NCBI GenBank assembly: GCA_025451595.1
Contig: JANWKD010000055.1
Coordinates: 1 to 11,350 of the forward strand
Source of the DNA: Candidatus Babeliales bacterium
GTDB lineage: Bacteria; Babelota; Babeliae; Babelales; JANWKD01
Reading direction: 5' to 3'
DNA: 11,350 nucleotides
The translations under genes were made by a program, and so were the position numbers. How positions within the stretch are numbered: position 1 is the first letter of the stretch; the number at the start of each line of letters is the position of its first letter. This document shows positions 1 through 5,977 of the stretch, in pieces. A model generated the notes under the pieces. The model was not told the origin of the DNA, ran no database searches, and saw only the letters and a program-made list of their open reading frames with translations.

Positions 1-1
1 G

Positions 2-688
2 GTAACGAATAAAAGTAATAAACCATTGTATATTGTGGTAGGCAGCAAGAAACAAGCGCCAGAAAATAAGGTGTTATCCAAAACTCCTCCACTTATAAAA
101 GCAGGAGAAACCTATTCCACCAATGTTGAATTAAGAGATTATCCTGAGTTTATTATATCATTCTATGATTTAAGTAAGGGTCACTTTCAAGGCAGCGAAA
201 TATTTTCTTTCCTTGTGCAGCCCAACACTCAAACGAAGCATATTTATCTTGATGCTACTATACAATCTGGATTTTCTGGAAACAATATTGTAATCAGTCC
301 TGCGCAGCAAGAAGTAAAGGGATGGTTGTTTGGAAGAAAATCGTTTAAGCCAATCGAAAATAATATTGTCGCAAATCAGATTCAGTCAACAACAATGATT
401 TATAATCCAAAAAAAGTAATCATTGATCCCTATCAATTTCTAACGGTACACTACAGCACCGTTTTAAACTATGCGCTGCCCGCTACTAAAAAATTGAGTG
501 CAACATCATCTCCGCTTGAGTTGCTTGGTTTTAAAGTTGGTACTATGCCAAGCAAAGAGATAATAAATAGTCGTTACGAACAGATAAAAAAATCTTTAAA
601 ATATTTGGAAGCGCATCCGGATCAGAAGTTGTTGTATGATAAATTGATGAGCATTCTTAATAATGCAAAAAATAATATAAATATATAG
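2..688 (+). CDS. Paralogue A: exported-family protein with J-domain-like C-terminus (5' partial)
   Basis: The reading frame is open to the left edge of the window. Codons before the first possible start (TTG at 26) encode V-T-N-K-S-N-K-P-L-Y, which aligns with the mature N-terminus of the downstream paralogues (e.g. N-x-x-T-K-P-L-Y in paralogue D). The true start and signal peptide therefore lie outside the window. The N-terminal part has the family's L-Y-I-V-V-G-S-K turn and a Y-P-E-F-I-I segment. The last 60 residues open with S-S-P-L-E-L-L-G-F, followed by a helix with R-Y-E-Q and an H-P-D triplet at bases 614-622. They resemble DnaJ helices I-III, but the HPD sits about five residues later than in a true J-domain. 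Paralogue B starts 7 nt downstream, so the two are probably co-transcribed. The family is not one I can name; an exported role is inferred from the siblings. Function is unknown. Confidence 0.8.
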   Translation, partial: VTNKSNKPLYIVVGSKKQAPENKVLSKTPPLIKAGETYSTNVELRDYPEFIISFYDLSKGHFQGSEIFSFLVQPNTQTKHIYLDATIQSGFSGNNIVISPAQQEVKGWLFGRKSFKPIENNIVANQIQSTTMIYNPKKVIIDPYQFLTVHYSTVLNYALPATKKLSATSSPLELLGFKVGTMPSKEIINSRYEQIKKSLKYLEAHPDQKLLYDKLMSILNNAKNNINI

Positions 689-695
689 TATCTAT

Positions 696-1388
696 ATGAA
701 GAAACTTAATTTACTGAGTCTATTGATATTCATTTTAGTATATAATATATTGCAGGCTGAATACAATTTTGAGTTGAAAAATAGTTCAGCCAAAACGCTC
801 TACTTTAGTTTAGGAAACAAAGAGCACGATCCCATCAATGATGGTATTAAAACGATACAGCCGGGTGGAAGCTTTCGTGCGCTGATGGATATGGCAAAGC
901 ATCCCGAGTTTTTGGTAAGCTGGTTTTATCCGTATGCGGGTTGCAAGGTATATCTATATGAAATTGATTCAGCATCAAAAGCAAAAAAAATATTTTTACA
1001 AGTCGATAATCAGGTTGTAGCGAGCGAGGCAATAATAATTCCTCAAAAGAAATATTTTGTGAATAACGTATCGGCTCAAGACTTAAAAAAATCCAAAATA
1101 ATATATAAACCTGCCAAAGCTTTCCAAGATCCGTACGTATTTATAAGTCATTTTTTGCAAAACGAGTTTTATGTTTCAGCACCAAATCTCAATGCTCGCT
1201 CTAACTCATTTGACCTACTCGGTCTTCGGTTGGGTGCGAGCGCGAGCGAGATTGTAAAGCGCTACGAACAACTGATGAGTCGAGTAGCATATTTGCAAGA
1301 GCACACTGATCTCAATAAGTTATATAAAAAAATAACGGATATTTGGAGTAATGCGTTTAAATTGATAATGCATTCTGCTGGAGGTTAA
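696..1388 (+). CDS. Paralogue B: exported protein with J-domain-like C-terminus
   Basis: This 230-residue protein has a clear signal peptide: M-K-K, a hydrophobic stretch at residues 4-19, and likely cleavage after L-Q-A (residue 21). The mature protein starts Y-N-F-E-L-K-N and carries the family signatures: T-L-Y-F-S-L-G-N-K, I-Q-P-G-G-S-F, H-P-E-F-L-V, and K-Y-F-V-N-N-V-S near the middle. Residues 169-225 are J-like: S-F-D-L-L-G-L, a helix with R-Y-E-Q-L, then H-T-D where paralogue A has H-P-D, then a helix ending around N-A-F. The ATG at 696 follows paralogue A by 7 nt without an obvious Shine-Dalgarno sequence, so translation may depend on coupling to A. The protein ends in Gly-Gly. It probably acts outside the cytoplasm; substrate and partners are unknown. 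It is shorter than C, D and E and lacks their insertions and tails. Confidence 0.8.
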   Translation: MKKLNLLSLLIFILVYNILQAEYNFELKNSSAKTLYFSLGNKEHDPINDGIKTIQPGGSFRALMDMAKHPEFLVSWFYPYAGCKVYLYEIDSASKAKKIFLQVDNQVVASEAIIIPQKKYFVNNVSAQDLKKSKIIYKPAKAFQDPYVFISHFLQNEFYVSAPNLNARSNSFDLLGLRLGASASEIVKRYEQLMSRVAYLQEHTDLNKLYKKITDIWSNAFKLIMHSAGG

Positions 1389-1401
1389 ATAGATATTGCT
1401 T

Positions 1402-1423
1402 GTAACCCCAATTTTGGTTTTAC
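1402..1423. terminator. Weak bidirectional terminator candidate between converging genes
   Basis: The 31-nt gap between the converging stop codons holds an imperfect inverted repeat. GTAACC (1402-1407) faces GGTTTTAC (1416-1423), with a two-base bulge and a run of Ts on the right arm. The stem is short and AT-rich, so this is only a weak candidate. Confidence 0.25.
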
Positions 1424-2499
1424 TCTTTGAAGTAGGTCAAAATACCGATTATCAATTCAATAAAAATCAAAACGCAAATGAGGATAGATAATAAATCCTC
1501 GCGAATAGCATCAGTTTTACTTTGATAGATATTATTGATATCACGAATAATTTCGAGCTTATTATCAATTGAATCTTTCCAATTATTCAAATCTAATTTT
1601 TCTATTAAAAGTCCATATAAATCAGAAATATACGCTTCGCCCGCAAGTTTGATACTGCTTTCAAGCCGCTCTATGATCACGGAAATATCTACTTTTAGCA
1701 TGCCTAACGCACCAATGGGGTCGCTGGTTAACGATCCAAAGAAGGGCAAATAGGCTTTAAACGGGGTAGCTCGAACTTGACGATGATACACAATGTTCAA
1801 TTGATGATCTAATAATCGATCGAAATATTGTAATTCGAGTTGTTGAATGTTTGCAAATTCAAAAAGATCCAATAGTTCTTCATATTCATCGTCATATACA
1901 AAAGATGCTTCGATATCAACAATAAATAGATCGCCGCGATAATAGCCCATTGCAGCATCTATGATTTCATTTTTTTGAAATTCTGAAAGCGATTCTATTT
2001 CAAAGCGTAGTACAGAGGCAATCGTACTACCATACTTTTCTTTAAGCTCTACCACCGACAAATCGGTTGATTTTGGATCAATCTGAATAACCACGTAACT
2101 CGTTCGAAGATGAAAAAAGCGCGGGTGTTTAATAAATGATTTTATTTTTTTAAAAATTTGTTGTGCATCGGCAACACTTTGCTTTTGATATTCAGCGTCC
2201 CACGTGTTAATCTTTTTGCGAATATTTTCTAAGGTATCATGAAATGGAATTTTATAGGCGAGTGAAATCACGCCGAAACTGTGTAATTTGCTTGAGATAC
2301 ATTGTGGTGATACTTCAGTTGATTTTACTGCTAACGGCGTATGGTAATTTTTGAAATATTTTGATAATGGAAGCGGTAATACTTGTACCATTTTTGACTG
2401 ACGAACTTTTTCTAAATTAATATCTTCACCTATGTCAAAAGCTTCGAATATAAAAATGTTTCCTGAAAAGGAATGACTTTGGCCTGAATTTTCTGGCAT
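1420..2499 (-). CDS. C-terminally membrane-anchored protein, DUF155/RMD1-like (tentative)
   Basis: The product has 359 residues and no signal peptide. It has a mixed alpha/beta N-terminal half, including strand-like F-G-V-I-S-L-A-Y and Y-V-V-I-Q-I-D segments. A long helical region covers roughly residues 215-330, and one membrane segment ends the protein (about residues 336-356, I-L-I-C-V-L-I-F-I-E-L-I-I-G, then F-K-E). Helical C-terminal half plus a terminal hydrophobic helix containing 'I-E' is the layout of the DUF155 family (yeast RMD1, human RMND1, bacterial YagE-type proteins). I recall that layout rather than having aligned it, so the assignment is moderate to weak. The start ATG (complement of 2497-2499) has a weak AGAGA Shine-Dalgarno about 5 nt upstream. 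The gene separates two blocks of exported paralogues and is read against them. Family function is not well established in bacteria; a role at the inner membrane is inferred. Confidence 0.75.
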   Translation of the reverse strand: MPENSGQSHSFSGNIFIFEAFDIGEDINLEKVRQSKMVQVLPLPLSKYFKNYHTPLAVKSTEVSPQCISSKLHSFGVISLAYKIPFHDTLENIRKKINTWDAEYQKQSVADAQQIFKKIKSFIKHPRFFHLRTSYVVIQIDPKSTDLSVVELKEKYGSTIASVLRFEIESLSEFQKNEIIDAAMGYYRGDLFIVDIEASFVYDDEYEELLDLFEFANIQQLELQYFDRLLDHQLNIVYHRQVRATPFKAYLPFFGSLTSDPIGALGMLKVDISVIIERLESSIKLAGEAYISDLYGLLIEKLDLNNWKDSIDNKLEIIRDINNIYQSKTDAIREDLLSILICVLIFIELIIGILTYFKE

Positions 2500-2534
2500 G
2501 TTTTTCTCTATTGATTTATCTCGTTATTTTAACC

Positions 2535-2568
2535 TATCCGTCATTTTTAACCAATGACAGTCCGGATA
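2535..2568. promoter_or_regulatory. Hairpin/inverted repeat in divergent spacer
   Basis: A two-part stem is visible. TATCC (2535-2539) pairs with GGATA (2564-2568). GTCATT (2540-2545) pairs with AATGAC (2553-2558) around a 7-nt loop, and AGTCC (2559-2563) is bulged on one side. It lies 36 nt upstream of the minus-strand gene's start, so it is probably in that gene's 5' leader, or is an operator. There is no T-run, so it is not a standard terminator. The rest of the 239-nt spacer is very AT-rich and must hold promoters for both divergent genes. I cannot choose among several weak candidates there. Confidence 0.4.
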
Positions 2569-2738
2569 TACCGATACCACATTGTATGCGGGCTCATTTA
2601 CTATACCTTACGATATTTTTAGGGGCTATGCAAAGGTTTTCTTATAAATAATGTAATTTTATTGCAATTTGAAATAAATACAAGATATGCTTTTATATGT
2701 ATATACGTATAAATAAAATAAATTAAAAGGTTAAACGC

Positions 2739-3806
2739 ATGAACAGGAACAAGAAACTTATCATGCTATATTGTTTTATTATAATGCTAACGTTAGCCGC
2801 AACAAACTTTTCTATAAAAAATAACTATTCTGAGGCTATATACGTAGCTTGGGCCAATGATGACCAGCCTACAGAAATTCAATCAGTGTTGTATCAACCA
2901 GTAAAACATATTGAACCCGGAAAAGTAATTATTGCAACGATTAATAGGAAAAAACCGGTGCAAATTTTAATAACACCCTATTTTCCTATTCCGGGTAATA
3001 CCGTTTTTGTGTATAACATACCAGCCGATCAGACTGAAAAAACAGCAATTAATATGCACGTTAATGTTATAAAAAACGAATCGTTGACGTTTGGCGTTCA
3101 AAAAGCACCATCAAAAGTAATATCAGGATTACCAGATATTAAATCAGAATCAGAATCCAAAGTAATACAAACATTTAATGTTGCTTCTCTTGGTGTTTAT
3201 CAACCCCAAATCACCTTGCCTACCAGTTGGTTTTACCAAAATATTTCAAATAAAGATCTAAAGTTGCAAGAACTGTTGTATCCTGAGTCGCTGCAAAGAA
3301 ACGCCTATAAAATTTTAGCAGATATTCAGGGCATTGATTCATTAAGCGAAGCATCATCACCCAGGGCAATTTTAGGATTGAAAAATTTTAAGTTGCCCGA
3401 CATTCCTCATTCGATCGTGAAAAAAATTTTTGAGAGGAAAGGATATATTGTCGAAAAAAAACGGGGTGCTTATACTTTCACGCGGTTCACCAAAGAAGAA
3501 ACAATTCCTTCCGAACAATTGCAAAAAACTTATAGCCAAATGATTGAAAAAATGATTAAAGATAATCCTGAATGGGCAAGAGAATATGAACGATTGAATA
3601 GAACATATCAAGCATTACGCGGTGTGGTGTACAACACGTACGGACGATCAGATAATAAATATTTTAAAAACTTATTCAAAGAAATGTTCAAGATTATTGA
3701 GCATGCGTATCTCGACCTAGGTGGTCAATTAAGTGAAGTTGATGAGCAAATTAAAAGAGCAGATGAATATACCTGGACTGAATCGCCAGCGTATGAAACT
3801 CCATAA
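2739..3806 (+). CDS. Paralogue C: exported protein with an enlarged J-like C-terminal region
   Basis: This 355-residue protein has an N-terminal signal peptide: N-R-N-K-K, hydrophobic residues 7-19, and cleavage likely after L-A-A (residue 21). The mature start T-N-F-S-I-K-N matches paralogues B, D and E. Family signatures follow: A-I-Y-V-A-W-A-N, I-E-P-G-K, T-P-Y-F-P-I-P-G-N-T-V-F-V-Y. G-V-Y-Q-P and T-L-P-T-S-W-F-Y-Q-N-I-S are shared almost exactly with E. The J-like region opens with S-S-P-R-A-I-L-G-L (about residue 206). It reaches its final helix (Y-F-K-N-L-F ... H-A-Y-L-D-L) only near residue 307, because about 45 extra basic and charged residues interrupt it. It has N-P-E where a J-domain would have H-P-D. 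An AAAAGG Shine-Dalgarno (2725-2730) sits 8 nt before the ATG. It is the first gene of a probable three-gene operon; its role is unknown. Confidence 0.8.
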   Translation: MNRNKKLIMLYCFIIMLTLAATNFSIKNNYSEAIYVAWANDDQPTEIQSVLYQPVKHIEPGKVIIATINRKKPVQILITPYFPIPGNTVFVYNIPADQTEKTAINMHVNVIKNESLTFGVQKAPSKVISGLPDIKSESESKVIQTFNVASLGVYQPQITLPTSWFYQNISNKDLKLQELLYPESLQRNAYKILADIQGIDSLSEASSPRAILGLKNFKLPDIPHSIVKKIFERKGYIVEKKRGAYTFTRFTKEETIPSEQLQKTYSQMIEKMIKDNPEWAREYERLNRTYQALRGVVYNTYGRSDNKYFKNLFKEMFKIIEHAYLDLGGQLSEVDEQIKRADEYTWTESPAYETP

Positions 3807-3859
3807 ATATTTTCGAAAGAATAGGCTTAATAAGAAAGAAAAGAAGAAACGGTTTTTTT

Positions 3860-5029
3860 ATGATCAAAAAATTATTTTTTATACTACTAGTTCTCATAAA
3901 TGTTAACAGGAATAAGCCAACTAATTTTGCTATACAAAATATTGATACAAAACCTTTGTATCTCATCTTGGGCAGTAAGGTAAAAGATCCTCTACTTATT
4001 GAAGATGCTATAAAAATAAATCCAAAGGATACTTTTAAGACTGATATTGATATGACAGAATATCCAGAATTTATTATAGCGCCATTTAAACCAGTTACCG
4101 GCGATAAAGTACATATTATAACGTTAAAAGATGTATTTGGCCTACCTCATGAAGAATATCAAAAACTATTAGTAGAAAATAGAGAACTGGCTGAAGAACA
4201 ACGTAAGGAAGAGTTGAGAAAAATTAATATTTTTTTATCAATTAGATTTGAAGCAAGATTTACTGAAAAATCTGAAACGTTTTATTATTATAACAAAAAA
4301 AGATATAACCCAGATCAATTGACAGAACTTAAACAGGATGTCTATCAATTAGACGCAGCTCAATTAACAGAACTAATAACTGAAACAATTATCACAAAAA
4401 ATAATTTTCCTATTATTGTTACACCAAAATTTTGGTTTACAAAAAATATTTCCAAAGAAGAACTTGAAGAATTTACGGCTATAAAACCAATTTGTTATGA
4501 TTGTATTGCAATGCATATTATTGCTCATATGCATGGTATTAATCAAATTTTTGACGATTCAGAAAAGGATTATGCCATTTTAGGTATAACTCAAGCGCAA
4601 AAAGATAACGCATTAAATGCATATCATGGTATTAAAGATCAAATTTCATATCTTGCAAATTTACCTGACCAATTTTATAAAAAATTATATCAAACAATAA
4701 TGATTATTATTCAAGATGCATATGAAAAAATTTCGAATACCAAATTACCTTTAACAGAAAAAGAAATATTGAAAATTAAACCATTAGAAACAAAAGAAAT
4801 AGCGACGCAGACAACAGAGCCAGCGCCGTTGGTTCGCCAAAGCAAATCAGTTGGAACCGGACAAATTTCTCAGCAAGGAGAACAAGGCTCCGTTCAATCT
4901 TATGAACTACGGACGTGGCGAGAAAGAGCGTTATCGCGTCCACCGCCGCTACCACCTCGTGATCGAGAAGAGGCGTTAAAGCGCGCAGCGGCGCCAACTC
5001 CTCCTGAACAACCCATTTCAAAAAAATAA
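3860..5029 (+). CDS. Paralogue D: exported protein with J-like domain and proline-rich SH3-ligand-type tail
   Basis: This 389-residue protein has a hydrophobic N-terminal helix (residues 5-15) after M-I-K-K. No clear A-x-A cleavage site is visible, so it could stay anchored or be cut less typically before P-T-N-F-A-I-Q-N. Family signatures include K-P-L-Y-L-I-L-G-S-K, Y-P-E-F-I-I-A-P-F and F-W-F-T-K-N-I-S. A charged, probably coiled-coil insertion lies near residues 95-125 (E-N-R-E-L-A-E-E-Q-R). C212-Y-D-C215 is followed by H-I-I-A-H-M-H. The J-like part begins D-Y-A-I-L-G-I (residue 237) and has L-P-D in place of H-P-D. A low-complexity tail follows (about residues 300-389), rich in Pro, Glu, Gln and Arg. 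It contains R360-P-P-P-L-P-P-R367, which fits both orientations of SH3-binding peptides. The tail's DNA is visibly more GC-rich than the body. Paralogue E starts 16 nt after the stop. A host-interacting secreted protein is inferred. Confidence 0.8.
   Translation: MIKKLFFILLVLINVNRNKPTNFAIQNIDTKPLYLILGSKVKDPLLIEDAIKINPKDTFKTDIDMTEYPEFIIAPFKPVTGDKVHIITLKDVFGLPHEEYQKLLVENRELAEEQRKEELRKINIFLSIRFEARFTEKSETFYYYNKKRYNPDQLTELKQDVYQLDAAQLTELITETIITKNNFPIIVTPKFWFTKNISKEELEEFTAIKPICYDCIAMHIIAHMHGINQIFDDSEKDYAILGITQAQKDNALNAYHGIKDQISYLANLPDQFYKKLYQTIMIIIQDAYEKISNTKLPLTEKEILKIKPLETKEIATQTTEPAPLVRQSKSVGTGQISQQGEQGSVQSYELRTWRERALSRPPPLPPRDREEALKRAAAPTPPEQPISKK
4937..4960 (+). other. SH3-ligand-type proline motif in paralogue D
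   Basis: These eight codons encode R-P-P-P-L-P-P-R (residues 360-367 of paralogue D). The first seven residues satisfy the class I SH3 ligand pattern [RK]-x-x-P-x-x-P. The last six satisfy class II P-x-x-P-x-R. The motif sits in a disordered-looking tail, where such peptides are normally accessible. The pattern match is direct; binding to any SH3 domain is inference. Confidence 0.55.
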
Positions 5030-5045
5030 ATGAAAGGTACATAGT

Positions 5046-5972
5046 ATGAAGTTACATTATTTTATAGTGCTTGCGGCCATCTTTTTTAGTCCAAAACTGA
5101 TAGCGGTAGAAACGTTTGGTATAAAAAACATATATACCAAACCAATTTATATTGCATTAGGCAATAAAAAGAATCCTAATCCTAAATCTAAAGCAAAAGC
5201 CGTTAGAGCGACTGATGCAGTGATAAAACAGTTAGATCCAGGTCAAATGTTTACGGCAAAAATAGATTTAACACGAGAACCTGAATTTTGGGTAGCTCCC
5301 TATTATCCAGTCCCCGGCGATAAAGTGTGGGTTTATTCGATACAAATGAAAGAATTAGATAAAAAGGCAAAGCCTACCTCCGTGTATGTCCATATAAATT
5401 TTGTTAAAGAAGAAAGCAAAAAAGCAGTATTATCACGCTACCAGCTACGTGAAGCTATTGATATAGGTGTATATAAACCAGAGTTGACATTACCGGCAAG
5501 CTGGTTTGATAGAAATATTAGTTACGATAACATTGTTTTGGATGAAATGCTCTATCCTCTGTGTACTCTATGCGATGCTTATAAAATTTTGTCGCATATG
5601 TATGGATTGGATTATATATTGAATGAAAACTCATCACCATATGATATTTTAGGGCTAAAAGAAGGTGATAAGGAAAGCGTACAACAGCAATATTTAAATT
5701 TATCAGTAAAACATTTAGCTAATAGCTATGCAAAGAGTGAAAATTCATATTTCAAAGAACTATATAAATATTTAATTGCTATTCTCCAGAGCGCTTACTT
5801 ACAATTAGTACCTGCAAAAAAAAGTCAGGTAAAATTAGAAGCTCCCGAGCAACTAAGATTAAGAATGGGCGAAGGAGAACAAGGATTGAAAGCAGTTGGA
5901 CCAGCACATGAGGAGATTTTTCATTACTATAATGAACCAAAAGAAAAAGCCGACGTTAAAATGGGCGGCTGA
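5046..5972 (+). CDS. Paralogue E: exported protein with the clearest J-domain-like C-terminus
   Basis: This 308-residue protein has a signal peptide: M-K-L-H, hydrophobic residues 5-14, and cleavage likely after L-I-A (residue 20). The mature N-terminus E-T-F-G-I-K-N is followed by K-P-I-Y-I-A-L-G-N-K, L-D-P-G-Q, E-P-E-F-W-V-A-P-Y-Y-P-V-P-G-D-K-V and T-L-P-A-S-W-F-D-R-N-I-S. C173-T-L-C176 matches the CxxC of D. Residues 196-254 resemble DnaJ best in this family: S-P-Y-D-I-L-G-L, a Q-Y-L-N-L-S-V-K-H helix, then Y-F-K-E-L and S-A-Y-L-Q-L. Where H-P-D should follow the helix there is L-A-N, so stimulation of Hsp70 by the usual mechanism is unlikely. The remaining tail is charged and ends Met-Gly-Gly. 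AAAGG (5033-5037) lies 8 nt before the ATG, 16 nt after D, so C-D-E is probably one operon. Function unknown. Confidence 0.8.
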   Translation: MKLHYFIVLAAIFFSPKLIAVETFGIKNIYTKPIYIALGNKKNPNPKSKAKAVRATDAVIKQLDPGQMFTAKIDLTREPEFWVAPYYPVPGDKVWVYSIQMKELDKKAKPTSVYVHINFVKEESKKAVLSRYQLREAIDIGVYKPELTLPASWFDRNISYDNIVLDEMLYPLCTLCDAYKILSHMYGLDYILNENSSPYDILGLKEGDKESVQQQYLNLSVKHLANSYAKSENSYFKELYKYLIAILQSAYLQLVPAKKSQVKLEAPEQLRLRMGEGEQGLKAVGPAHEEIFHYYNEPKEKADVKMGG

Positions 5973-5977
5973 TTTTT
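5944..5977. terminator. Bidirectional terminator candidate overlapping the converging ends of paralogue E and lepA
   Basis: AAAAA-GCCG (5944-5952) faces CGGC-TGA-TTTTT (5966-5977). The T-run works on the plus strand, and the A-run gives Ts on the minus strand. The GC stem is only 4 bp with a 13-nt loop and a 2-3-nt mismatch before the A/T arms. Only 4 nt separate the two stop codons, so any terminator here must overlap coding sequence, and this is the only candidate I see. Confidence 0.35.

Noticed and set aside
26..28. TTG as the start of the first gene
   Set aside because: The frame stays open to the window edge, and the codons before it align with the mature N-termini of the paralogues; the gene is 5'-truncated by the window.
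614..622. H-P-D in paralogue A as proof of an active J-domain
   Set aside because: It sits about five residues too far from the helix II Tyr compared with DnaJ, and the siblings vary the triplet; kept only as a J-like similarity.
2662..2691. TTGCAA and TATGCT as a promoter for the C-D-E operon
   Set aside because: Each box matches only four of six, with an 18-nt spacer, and several equally good combinations occur nearby, so I cannot choose one.
2702..2711. Perfect palindrome TATACGTATA upstream of paralogue C
   Set aside because: Short and made almost entirely of A and T in a very AT-rich spacer; easily chance, and no second copy supports an operator.
4776..5042. Minus-strand frame with hydrophobic stretches opposite the tail of paralogue D
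   Set aside because: It arises from the complement of Pro/Arg/Glu-rich codons; the plus-strand frame continues a clear family member and leads with normal spacing into the next gene.
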